Shown here in pieces: positions 57,964-64,000 of a DNA stretch of 64,000 bases. The DNA comes from a virus, in IMG/VR virus record IMGVR_UViG_3300050821_006637, positions 25,067 to 89,066 of that record, one strand, 5' to 3'. The notes beneath the pieces were generated by a model. The model did not search any database, had not been told where the DNA came from, and was given only the letters and a program-made list of their open reading frames with translations. Within the stretch, counting starts at the first letter, position 1. Each line of letters opens with the position of its first letter. The position numbers and the translations under genes are program-made.

Positions 57964-58203
57964 TCATTTTCCCCCAAAATTCTTTTGGTACGCTGTTATT
58001 TTATCGCTTATCTCCGTTTCAAGGGCGTCCTTCTGTTTCATCAACTTGGCGTAAAGTTTCTGGGCTTCCTCACTCCGTACACATCCAAATTCATTCTGTA
58101 GTTGAGTGAGGAGAGCGTCACGTTCTCCTTGTGCTCTGTCAAGGGCACGCCTCTTAGATTGGGCTAAATCTTTGAGGCGGAGGAATTCTTTGAGGTCAAA
58201 CAT
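57964..58203 (-). CDS. Coiled-coil protein between the SbcC halves, 79 aa
   Basis: The protein is a long charged coiled coil (FLRLKDLAQSKRRALDRAQGERDALLTQLQNEFG, AQKLYAKLMKQKDALETEISDKITAYQ). It follows the SbcD gene with an eight-base overlap. The heptad-like pattern could be a detached part of the SbcC arm or an unrelated scaffold. A CxxC zinc hook is missing; only one Cys is present. Confidence 0.6.
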   Translation of the reverse strand: MFDLKEFLRLKDLAQSKRRALDRAQGERDALLTQLQNEFGCVRSEEAQKLYAKLMKQKDALETEISDKITAYQKNFGGK

Positions 58204-59119
58204 TACTCACATCCAACGCTCTTAATATTATCGCCTTCACCTCGTCACCTACCTTCTCTCTTTTCAAGAGATGATGGATGGAGGCAGAAAAGTCCAACGC
58301 CACATCCCCAAGGTGGAGGAGTTCTTCAACGAAAGAGTTAGCTCCAATCTGCTCTGACGCCTCTTGCACCCACTTTTCAAAGTCAATCCATTTATCTTTG
58401 CTGGTATCCAAGTAATGACGTTTGATAGTTCCGTCATGGTAAAGGATACCAACGGAAGGTTGATGAGTTATCTCATCCCTCCTTCTTCTTTGAAAGCCGC
58501 CGCAGTTGAAAATCTTATAGGCATCAAATGGGATGTGATTATCTCCAAAGATAGCCATATCATACCCATAGAGTTGACCTTGTTTGGCGAGCGTCCTTTT
58601 TTCCTCTGGGGCACCAGGATAGGATGTATTAGAATCCTTCCAAATGTAGTCGTGGACGACGGCGACTTGGAAAACTCCTTTCCTTTCGACTGGATTCGCT
58701 CTTACTTCATAGCCACAAGGGAAGCCGTGGAGAAGCAGTTTGCAGTCTCCATTTGCATAAGTGACGTGTCCAGGCTTCAAATCCGTTATCACACCACTCT
58801 CTACCAAGGCTCCATATCCGCTTCGGTGCATATCTGCTAGATTGTGAGCAGGGAGGTCATGATTGCCAGCGACGGCATAGACACCACCTGTGAATTGATT
58901 GAACATTCGCATCGCAAAGGTGACTAATTCCAGCGGTGGAATGGCGCGGTCATAGATATCTCCTGCCAGGAGTAGCGGCAGTCGTTTCTCTGTCAATGAT
59001 AAGACTTGTTCAATGTATCCTTGTTGCACTCCATACCAATCCTCCTCCTCACTGCGAGCGATAGGGGGCTTGTGGGAAAGGTGCCAGTCCGCGGAGACGA
59101 TAGCGAGTGGGATGGTCAT
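58196..59119 (-). CDS. SbcD/Mre11-like metallophosphoesterase nuclease
   Basis: The 307-residue protein shows the calcineurin-like motifs of Mre11/SbcD: DWH (D11, H13), GDIYDR (D54, D57), GNHD (N86, H87, D88), the later His in VVHDYIW (H156) and FGDNH (H195). These bind two metal ions for endo- and exonuclease action on DNA ends. The C-terminal 80 residues are the capping and SbcC-contact region. Phage homologues (T4 gp47, T5 D12) act in recombination-dependent replication. Its neighbours are the split SbcC halves, so a nuclease complex is very likely. Confidence 0.9.
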   Translation of the reverse strand: MTIPLAIVSADWHLSHKPPIARSEEEDWYGVQQGYIEQVLSLTEKRLPLLLAGDIYDRAIPPLELVTFAMRMFNQFTGGVYAVAGNHDLPAHNLADMHRSGYGALVESGVITDLKPGHVTYANGDCKLLLHGFPCGYEVRANPVERKGVFQVAVVHDYIWKDSNTSYPGAPEEKRTLAKQGQLYGYDMAIFGDNHIPFDAYKIFNCGGFQRRRRDEITHQPSVGILYHDGTIKRHYLDTSKDKWIDFEKWVQEASEQIGANSFVEELLHLGDVALDFSASIHHLLKREKVGDEVKAIILRALDVSNV

Positions 59120-59877
59120 TCCTTTATCCTTTTGAGGCAGTCTTTTAACATAGAAATCAATTCATTGTCTTCTGCTTGATTGATAGCGGGAGATTTTTCC
59201 AAATCGTGTACTCTTTCCTCTAGCAACTTGATAATTCGTTTCCTCTCCTCCTCTTTCGCTTTCTTAATAATCGTGTCCGCAGTGGCGAATTTAGCTGTCA
59301 CTTTCACCTCATCTCCGTACAATGTCTTTTCATATTCGGTATGCCAACAAGTCATAGTAGGAAGATTTGAGATAAAAGAACCCCACCCCATCTGTTTCAA
59401 ATGTGTCTCACTCTTCTCTTTCTCATCTTCGGGAGATTTCTTATGTGTACAGAGTAGATTGAGAATTCCTGTTCGTACTGCTTTTGCTGTAATCTTAAGA
59501 TTAGAAAGGACTTCATTGGCTCCGCCTTCACTACGGAGGAGACCGAGGAGGAGGTGCTCTGTGCCTACATAATTGTGATTGAGATTCCTCGATTCCTCTA
59601 GGGCATATTGAATGGATTGTTTGACGTGTTCCGTTTGAGGCAGTTTCCCCATGAAGACAGGGTCTTTTTTAGGTGGAACAAGTCTTTCCGTCTCCTCTCG
59701 TAGTTTCTTCAAGTCAACATCCAAATTCCTTAGCACGTTGGCAGCGACACCAGAACCTTCCTTACAGAGACCGATGAGGACGTGCTCTGTGGAGATGTGA
59801 GTGTGATTGAGCCTCTGGGCTTCTTGGTTCGCCAGTTGTATCACTTTACGTGCGCGATCTGTAAATTTTTCAAACAT
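59116..59877 (-). CDS. Stand-alone ClpC-type N-domain protein, 253 aa
   Basis: Two Clp-N repeats are evident: FTDRARKVIQLANQEAQRLNH..ISTEHVLIGL (about 1-66) and VKQSIQYALEESRNLNH..VGTEHLLLGLLR (about 77-140). They match the doublet at the front of ClpC/ClpA. The AAA+ ATPase modules are absent. The remaining 110 residues are helical and charged (KAKEEERKRIIKLLEERVHDLEK). A free N-domain could occupy host adaptors or ClpC partners and redirect or block ClpCP proteolysis. This is inference. It starts four bases inside the SbcD-side gene order with an ATGA overlap. Confidence 0.85.
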   Translation of the reverse strand: MFEKFTDRARKVIQLANQEAQRLNHTHISTEHVLIGLCKEGSGVAANVLRNLDVDLKKLREETERLVPPKKDPVFMGKLPQTEHVKQSIQYALEESRNLNHNYVGTEHLLLGLLRSEGGANEVLSNLKITAKAVRTGILNLLCTHKKSPEDEKEKSETHLKQMGWGSFISNLPTMTCWHTEYEKTLYGDEVKVTAKFATADTIIKKAKEEERKRIIKLLEERVHDLEKSPAINQAEDNELISMLKDCLKRIKE

Positions 59878-59880
59878 CGT

Positions 59881-60057
59881 TTATTCCTTTCTAAGAACTT
59901 CTGCATTAGGACACGCTTTATCGCAAGACGTCCACATCCATCTTGGAAGGGATAAATATTTCCCATCTACGCGAACGAACCAAATTCCATTTTCATTCTT
60001 ACAAAGAAGGAAGTGGAGGAGGTCTCCTGGTGTGTTTATATCTGGGGGCTTTTCCAT
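59881..60057 (-). CDS. Small hypothetical protein, 58 aa
   Basis: ATG 60057 is preferred, one base past the upstream stop with GGAAAGAATTAGA before it; an in-frame GTG at 60072 overlaps the neighbour. The product (PGDLLHFLLCKNENGIWFVRVDGKYLSLPRWMWTSCDKACPN) is short, aromatic and has three Cys. No family known. Confidence 0.55.
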   Translation of the reverse strand: MEKPPDINTPGDLLHFLLCKNENGIWFVRVDGKYLSLPRWMWTSCDKACPNAEVLRKE

Positions 60058-60058
60058 T

Positions 60059-60820
60059 CTAATTCTTTCCACGTAGTAAATCTAAGACCCAGCAACCGCG
60101 GACGTGGGTTACTTCGCTGGCTCGTGCTTGTTCCAAACAATCACAAGCCATATAATCTGCGTGTCTGTCACAGCATCCTATTATCGAATCCTTTGATGCA
60201 ATAACTTCTTTCTCTGTTGGACCTGGAGGATGCGTGAAGCGGCAGTGAGCTAAGGTTTCCTCATCTGTACATCCTGCTTCCTCAAGTGCATCCGCCAATA
60301 TCGGCATCTCCTCCCATCTACGTTCTTGGTAGATAGTTTGAGCCATTGAGGGGATGAGACCAGAGTGCCATTGCAACACATCTTCAAGAATCACATCATC
60401 TTGTTGATAGTTTTCTGCTTTGTTTTCTAATACAATTCCAATGTCTCTCGGTAGTACAACACGCATACGAAACGGGTTGCCGAAGATGTCGCGGAGGAGA
60501 TTGGCACGGAGGGAAAGACGAGGTCTATTACTACCCCTCTCCGTCCATCCTTTCGCCCATATTTTATCTTCTACTTTGCTTAGACCATTAGGATATTCTT
60601 TCATTCCTTCTTTTTCGTACTTTTCCACTATTTCTATATCTGTGCCTCTAGCAAGGCAACAGGCACACGCATAGAGCCTCGCCTTCCTATCTGTAAGAAC
60701 AGGATGAGGAGTAGAGTAGATAACAGGGTAGGAAATCGAAACTCTACCTTTCCCACCAGTTTGGAGGAAGTGAAACATCGCCGCAGGGTCTTTACTCGTC
60801 AACCATTCTTGTTCTGTCAT
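60059..60820 (-). CDS. Planctomycete-type 'ACACC...GCWVLDLLRGK' family protein, 253 aa
   Basis: Starting at ATG 60820 the protein begins TEQEWLTSKDPAAMFHFL and then DRKARLYACACCL. The second half shows LLRDIFGNPFR, MAQTIYQERRWEEMPILADALEEAGCTDEETLAHCR and finally HVRGCWVLDLLRGK. This string of motifs is the signature of a large paralogous family of unknown function that I know mainly from Gemmata-like Planctomycetota. The extra Cys/His stretch before the end (GCCDRHADYMACDC) may be a metal site not seen in all members. It probably came from a host by transfer. The role in the phage is unknown. A longer in-frame extension upstream overlaps the Rad50 gene and is unlikely. Confidence 0.75.
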   Translation of the reverse strand: MTEQEWLTSKDPAAMFHFLQTGGKGRVSISYPVIYSTPHPVLTDRKARLYACACCLARGTDIEIVEKYEKEGMKEYPNGLSKVEDKIWAKGWTERGSNRPRLSLRANLLRDIFGNPFRMRVVLPRDIGIVLENKAENYQQDDVILEDVLQWHSGLIPSMAQTIYQERRWEEMPILADALEEAGCTDEETLAHCRFTHPPGPTEKEVIASKDSIIGCCDRHADYMACDCLEQARASEVTHVRGCWVLDLLRGKN

Positions 60821-60866
60821 AATCGTGCCGAAGTGTCTCTCATAGAGTTCATTTAGAAATTCATCC

Positions 60867-61760
60867 CTAGTTAAGCGTCTGCCCGCAGATGGGGCAGTTT
60901 TCTTTCGTGTAATCTGCAAGTCTTTCTTGGATTTCTGTCCATTCTTTATTGATGCCATCCAAATACCCCTCCCCCCTCTCCAAAGCAGATATCTTCTGTT
61001 TCAAATCACTCAATTGTTGATTGACGAATACCAATCTGTCACCCACATCCAAAATCTTCAGTAACCTCCTCATTTCTTTCTCCCCGTTGAGAAGCAAATG
61101 CTCTTTTTCCTCCAATCTATCTAAGATAGAAGAGAGGACGGAGAGGTCTTTTTCTGTCTTCCCTCTTTTCTCCTCTGCTTCCTCAATTTCTTTGAGTTTG
61201 GTATCAGCATCTTTGACCCAAGCGAGGTCATCTCTCTTCTGTTTGGCTGCTACTAAGTTATCGCTGCTCTCCGTTACTCTGTCCTTCGCTCTCCTCGCAC
61301 TTAGAGAAAGACTTTCCAAAGTTCTATCTATCAAATCTAAGTTGACGATGGAGTTGAGTTGACGGGCGACTTCTGGTTTGGAGAGGAGGAGCCAGTAAGG
61401 TCCGTCGAACTGGTCTGAGAAAGAGGAAGGATTTAAACGGAGGAGATTGGAGATAGCAGACGGAACATCCCCATTCAAAGCCTCATAGATTTGTCCATCA
61501 TACTCATATCCATTAGAAGTGGGGGTTCTATATCTCTTTATCGTCTGTCCATCTAATGTGAGAGAGGAGGAGCACTCCTTCGTTCCTCTCCTTATGTATC
61601 TATCTCCTCGTGGTTCATTTAGACAGACCCAAGTAAGACCACGGAGGGCACAGGACTTGCCTAAGCCCGATTTTCCATAGAGAATCGTCAAATAAGGGTC
61701 AAAGTCAATTTCCAGAGTTCCCCACTTCTGGAAATTGTGGAGGAGGAGTTTTTCAATCAC
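60867..61760 (-). CDS. Split SbcC/Rad50-like protein, N-terminal half with zinc hook, 297 aa
   Basis: The N-terminus is an SMC/Rad50 N-lobe: LLLHNFQKWGTLEIDFDP, then Walker A GKSGLGKS (29-36). From about 130 on it is a coiled coil (LESLSLSARRAKDRVTESSDNLVAAKQKRDDL). The chain ends with CPICG at C289/C292, the half zinc hook that normally sits at the apex of the Rad50 arm. A full Rad50 would continue back down to signature and Walker B, which are instead encoded at 57169-57756. The GTG start overlaps the previous gene; its GGAG is unusually close, leaving some doubt on the exact start. Confidence 0.85.
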   Translation of the reverse strand: MIEKLLLHNFQKWGTLEIDFDPYLTILYGKSGLGKSCALRGLTWVCLNEPRGDRYIRRGTKECSSSLTLDGQTIKRYRTPTSNGYEYDGQIYEALNGDVPSAISNLLRLNPSSFSDQFDGPYWLLLSKPEVARQLNSIVNLDLIDRTLESLSLSARRAKDRVTESSDNLVAAKQKRDDLAWVKDADTKLKEIEEAEEKRGKTEKDLSVLSSILDRLEEKEHLLLNGEKEMRRLLKILDVGDRLVFVNQQLSDLKQKISALERGEGYLDGINKEWTEIQERLADYTKENCPICGQTLN

Positions 61761-61971
61761 CTCTCCAGGGCTCCTTGTTCTTTTGCTGTTCCAGCAATTC
61801 TATAACTGCTTGAGATTCATCTTCCTCTAGGGTGGTTTCACCACTAGAGGTGTGAACTTCTACTCCGTGTTGACTGATATGGATGTGACTAAGGTCCAGT
61901 AGATTGAACCAGTAGGAACCGACGGCGAGGAAGGTGGTGTCCTCACCGATTTGGATGAATTGAGCCTTCAT
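61753..61971 (-). CDS. Small hypothetical protein, 72 aa
   Basis: It overlaps ThyX by ATGA and the SbcC half by eight bases. The sequence (FIQIGEDTTFLAVGSYWFNLLDLSHIHISQHGVEVHTSSGETTLEEDESQAVIELLEQQ) is a small beta-sheet plus one helix with several His. No known domain. It is likely cotranscribed with the thymidylate synthase and repair genes. Confidence 0.6.
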   Translation of the reverse strand: MKAQFIQIGEDTTFLAVGSYWFNLLDLSHIHISQHGVEVHTSSGETTLEEDESQAVIELLEQQKNKEPWRGD

Positions 61972-62849
61972 TCTGCACTCCTTTCATTTCTATCGGCAAG
62001 TTCTTGGGCAAGTTCGTCCGTGGTAAAATCACTCAAAAATTTCTTCTTTCGTCCATTAGCGAATAAGTCCCAAGTATGAGGGAAGATTTCGGCGATGAAG
62101 GAGCCGAGGGTATTAGCATATTGACGAATCTCATATTGAGCATTAGGAGCCATACGGAGTTTTAGAAACTTCAGCCAATTGAGTAGATTGGCACTTGCTC
62201 TCATCCGTGAGTAGCGACCGACGGGAAGGTGGACTCTGGCTAATTCTTTGGGGACTCCGTGTTTGAGGCCGTCTTGATATACTCTCTCTTGAGAACGATA
62301 CTCTTGTCCTACCATTTCTTGGAATAACCGAGCGTTCATATCGGTCAGTTCTTCAGCCCCTTTTATCGTCCCCGCCTGCTTATTCGTCTTACTATTAATG
62401 AGGAGCCGTTCTGTTGTAGGGATGTAATTGACGTCTGGGAGTGGAATGTACCGAGCACTCATTTCGTTGTATGATTGAGTTCGATGACGGTGCCATTCCC
62501 GGAAGACCATAATAGGAGCTTGAACTTCTATGACTAGACCCGCCATCTCAAAAGGTGTGGAGTGTTCATTCTCCCATAGATAGCGAAGGAGTTTCTCATC
62601 CCCAGGTTCAGTCACTCTTTCATGTTGACAAAGCATCCGTTCTTGAGTGACATACGAATGCCATTCTTCTGGTTTATGAGGATGAGGGGGTAGTCCACAT
62701 TTCTTACATTTCGTAATCGGTCCCCATCCCAGGAATCCTTTACCAGTGGACATCCTGGCTGCCTCTACAATCGCCTCGTCACTCCCCCACGCTTCCACAA
62801 ATTCAAGGTATCCGTAGTCTAAAATAGCTACTCTATGTCCTCTTTGCAT
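61968..62849 (-). CDS. thyX: FAD-dependent thymidylate synthase ThyX with a zinc-binding insertion
   Basis: The ThyX signature RHRx7S is at R121-H122-R123...S131 (RHRTQSYNEMS), followed by ARY. The second conserved region reads HLPVGRYSRMRASANLLNWLKFLKLR. ThyX makes dTMP from dUMP using methylene-tetrahydrofolate, NADPH and FAD, supplying phage DNA synthesis. Residues about 48-76 contain an insertion with C48, C51, C74 and H76, a probable zinc ribbon, between the AARMSTGKG motif and the DEKLLRYLWENEHSTPFEM motif. The usual enzyme lacks it. Total length (293) exceeds the typical 220-250 for this reason. Confidence 0.92.
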   Translation of the reverse strand: MQRGHRVAILDYGYLEFVEAWGSDEAIVEAARMSTGKGFLGWGPITKCKKCGLPPHPHKPEEWHSYVTQERMLCQHERVTEPGDEKLLRYLWENEHSTPFEMAGLVIEVQAPIMVFREWHRHRTQSYNEMSARYIPLPDVNYIPTTERLLINSKTNKQAGTIKGAEELTDMNARLFQEMVGQEYRSQERVYQDGLKHGVPKELARVHLPVGRYSRMRASANLLNWLKFLKLRMAPNAQYEIRQYANTLGSFIAEIFPHTWDLFANGRKKKFLSDFTTDELAQELADRNERSAE

Positions 62850-62863
62850 CTTTCAACCTTTCT

Positions 62864-63064
62864 TCAAACCTTTTTGACACCAACCATCTTATCACCAATC
62901 CGCACGCGGGAACCCAATCCCTTCACCCACTTCAACTGCAACTTGGCGTCTTCTAAAGTTCTTCCTTCCAAGAGCCATAGGGAGAGGAACTCCTCTTCAT
63001 CTACATCAATCTCAGGGAGACCTTGTGCCTCTTCTCTCATTTTAAGATAGTCTCGTCTTTTCAT
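62864..63064 (-). CDS. Small hypothetical protein, 66 aa
   Basis: It is a charged helical product (RRDYLKMREEAQGLPEIDVDEEEFLSLWLLEGRTLEDAKLQLKWVKG) with a short strand pair at the end. It overlaps the upstream gene by four bases (ATGA) and lies 14 bases before ThyX. No recognised domain. Confidence 0.6.
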   Translation of the reverse strand: MKRRDYLKMREEAQGLPEIDVDEEEFLSLWLLEGRTLEDAKLQLKWVKGLGSRVRIGDKMVGVKKV

Positions 63065-63294
63065 ATATCAATTCCTCTTTCATCATAAAAGTAGAAAAGT
63101 CCGTCTAATCTCACATCTTGTAAATCATCGCTCTTTAACTCTTTTAATTTCTCTTGGAGTTCTTTAGGCAAAGAGGCGAGGAATTGTCCTGGCTTTGAAC
63201 CTTTATTCCTCGCCTCTCTCTCCCTAGGAGATAAACAACCCCAATAAGAATGAACTTGGACTGCCAAATCTAAGAAGATTTGCTTGGCACTCAT
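63061..63294 (-). CDS. Small hypothetical protein, 77 aa
   Basis: It is coupled to both neighbours by four-base overlaps. The sequence (KQIFLDLAVQVHSYWGCLSPREREARNKGSKPGQFLASLPKELQEKLKEL) is mixed helix with a basic centre; the end (RLDGLFYFYDERGIDI) is strand-like. No family known. Confidence 0.6.
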   Translation of the reverse strand: MSAKQIFLDLAVQVHSYWGCLSPREREARNKGSKPGQFLASLPKELQEKLKELKSDDLQDVRLDGLFYFYDERGIDI

Positions 63295-63689
63295 TCTGGC
63301 ATCTCCTCATCTTCATCATAAAGAAGATAACTTTCACTGCATAAATCACACAAGGGATAGAAAGCAGGTAAATCCCTCACCTCCGTGCTCTCTGGCAAGC
63401 CGAACCACGTCTCACTAAGGAGATGAGCGACTTTGCGATTTCTATCTTCAACCATTCTGTCAAAAGCCGACAGAGGGTCTTCCTCCGTGTGGCTTTCAAT
63501 GCTTTCTCTAATAGTATCACACATCAATTCTGCTGCGTGGGCGGTGATGCGGGCAGGAGGTGCCCATCGACCATAGACAGGATGGTAGGTGGCGATGAGG
63601 TTTCTTAACGCTCCCTTATAGTAATCCAAAGTCATCCACCACTCTTCACGTGTTTTAGGATAATCATTTGGAGGGGCTTTCCTGTTCAT
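63291..63689 (-). CDS. Hypothetical protein, 132 aa
   Basis: ATG 63689 is chosen because GAAGGAGATAAAA precedes it; an in-frame GTG at 63704 overlaps that ribosome site. The product is mostly helical (REEWWMTLDYYKGALRNLIATYHPVYG, ITAHAAELMCDTIRESIESH) and ends in an acidic tail with two Cys (LCDLCSESYLLYDEDEE). No known domain. Confidence 0.6.
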   Translation of the reverse strand: MNRKAPPNDYPKTREEWWMTLDYYKGALRNLIATYHPVYGRWAPPARITAHAAELMCDTIRESIESHTEEDPLSAFDRMVEDRNRKVAHLLSETWFGLPESTEVRDLPAFYPLCDLCSESYLLYDEDEEMPE

Positions 63690-63876
63690 TTTTATCTCCT
63701 TCACCAGCGATGAGGAACAATTCCCACATAGTTTCAGCTGCTTTCAAAGCTTCCTGGTCTTCCACTACGCCATCAAGGGCGTGCCACTTGGGAACGGAAA
63801 TGGTGACGGCTTCTTTATTAGGAAAAATTACGAAGTAATTCGTTGGGATGAGAGGGTGGTAGTCGGCTTCCCTCAT
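63664..63876 (-). CDS. Small hypothetical protein, 70 aa
   Basis: The start is an ATG at 63876 with only a weak ribosome site. The sequence (HPLIPTNYFVIFPNKEAVTISVPKWHALDGVVEDQEALKAAETMWELFLIAGEGDKNE) is a plausible small alpha/beta protein. It overlaps the next gene by 26 bases. Function unknown. Confidence 0.5.
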   Translation of the reverse strand: MREADYHPLIPTNYFVIFPNKEAVTISVPKWHALDGVVEDQEALKAAETMWELFLIAGEGDKNEQESPSK

Positions 63877-63901
63877 CAAAGTAAGGTCTTTATACTTTTC
63901 A

Positions 63902-64000
63902 CTAGTTATCAGTTGTGGGACTGACAGAAAGACTCACCCCCTTTTTCGATTCATCTAAGTTTTGTAAGATAAGTAGAATATCCTTCGGTTTTACAGCACG
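63902..64000 (-). CDS. 3' end of a - strand gene (partial)
   Basis: The frame is open from the window edge and reads RAVKPKDILLILQNLDESKK and a Ser/Thr-rich end before TAG at 63902-63904. It is the C-terminal tail of a gene that lies mostly outside the window; no domain can be called from 32 residues. Confidence 0.45.
   Translation of the reverse strand, partial: RAVKPKDILLILQNLDESKKGVSLSVSPTTDN

Noticed and set aside
60821-60958. 46-residue N-terminal extension of the planctomycete-type protein
   Set aside because: Most of it (60867-60958) is antiphase to the end of the Rad50 N-half, and the family normally starts at the MTE...EW motif, here at 60820.

Overview
The window is part of the genome of a tailed bacteriophage (class Caudoviricetes) with siphovirus-like gene order. 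The left 50.5 kb is read on the + strand and carries capsid and tail genes. Most of the right 13.5 kb is read on the - strand and carries small early-type genes, DNA metabolism, a sigma factor and tRNAs. Genes are packed tightly: many start/stop pairs overlap as ATGA, TAATG or TGATG. Starts often follow a phage-typical GGAGAC or AGGAGA Shine-Dalgarno sequence. The host cannot be fixed. One gene (60059-60820) belongs to a family I know mainly from Planctomycetota, and another encodes a stand-alone ClpC N-domain, so a planctomycete or other ClpC-bearing host is an inference only.

Layout. (1) 1-11.9 kb: a sugar/methyl group with a family-2 glycosyltransferase, a B12-binding radical SAM protein, a nucleotide-sugar dehydrogenase interrupted by a 150-residue mini-intein, an FkbM methyltransferase and a three-domain methyltransferase, mixed with small unknown genes and a repetitive 937-residue protein. 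(2) 11.9-22.6 kb: two giant multidomain ('polyvalent') proteins of 2,234 and about 1,187 residues. The first carries C39-like peptidase, HAD phosphatase, 2H phosphoesterase, ADP-ribosyltransferase-like, Nudix-like and kinase-like modules; the second has GNAT-like and kinase-like modules. (3) 23-35.1 kb: a GIY-YIG homing nuclease, a 1,947-residue prohead protease/scaffold fusion, an HK97-type major capsid protein, a LAGLIDADG nuclease and three paralogous beta-rich proteins, probably capsid decoration. (4) 35.2-50.6 kb: connector proteins, an opposite-strand GIY-YIG nuclease, a Gly/Ser-repeat fibre protein, two tandem tail-tube-like genes (the first split by a group I intron), a tail-assembly-chaperone gene with a -1 frameshift site, a short tape measure, distal tail proteins and a secreted M14 carboxypeptidase. 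(5) 50.5-54.5 kb, - strand: a run of tiny genes, many encoding one membrane span followed by a charged helix, and a sigma-70 family factor. (6) 54.5-64 kb: a bidirectional promoter region, a KTSC protein, two tRNA genes (tRNA-Gly and an initiator-like tRNA-Met), then a - strand replication/repair block with SbcD, a split SbcC/Rad50, a ClpC N-domain protein and ThyX.

How the parts fit together. The sigma factor probably directs a later gene class. SbcD and the two SbcC halves would act on replicating DNA, and ThyX supplies dTMP. The protease would mature the head and possibly the giant proteins, because an SPYS-x-K-type motif recurs in the protease and in both giant proteins. The strongest novelties are: the ORF-less group I intron inside a tail gene; the mini-intein placed directly before the catalytic cysteine of a sugar dehydrogenase; the Rad50 homologue split into two distant genes; the giant polyvalent proteins; the stand-alone ClpC N-domain; and the initiator-like tRNA. 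No terminase or portal gene was recognised inside the window.
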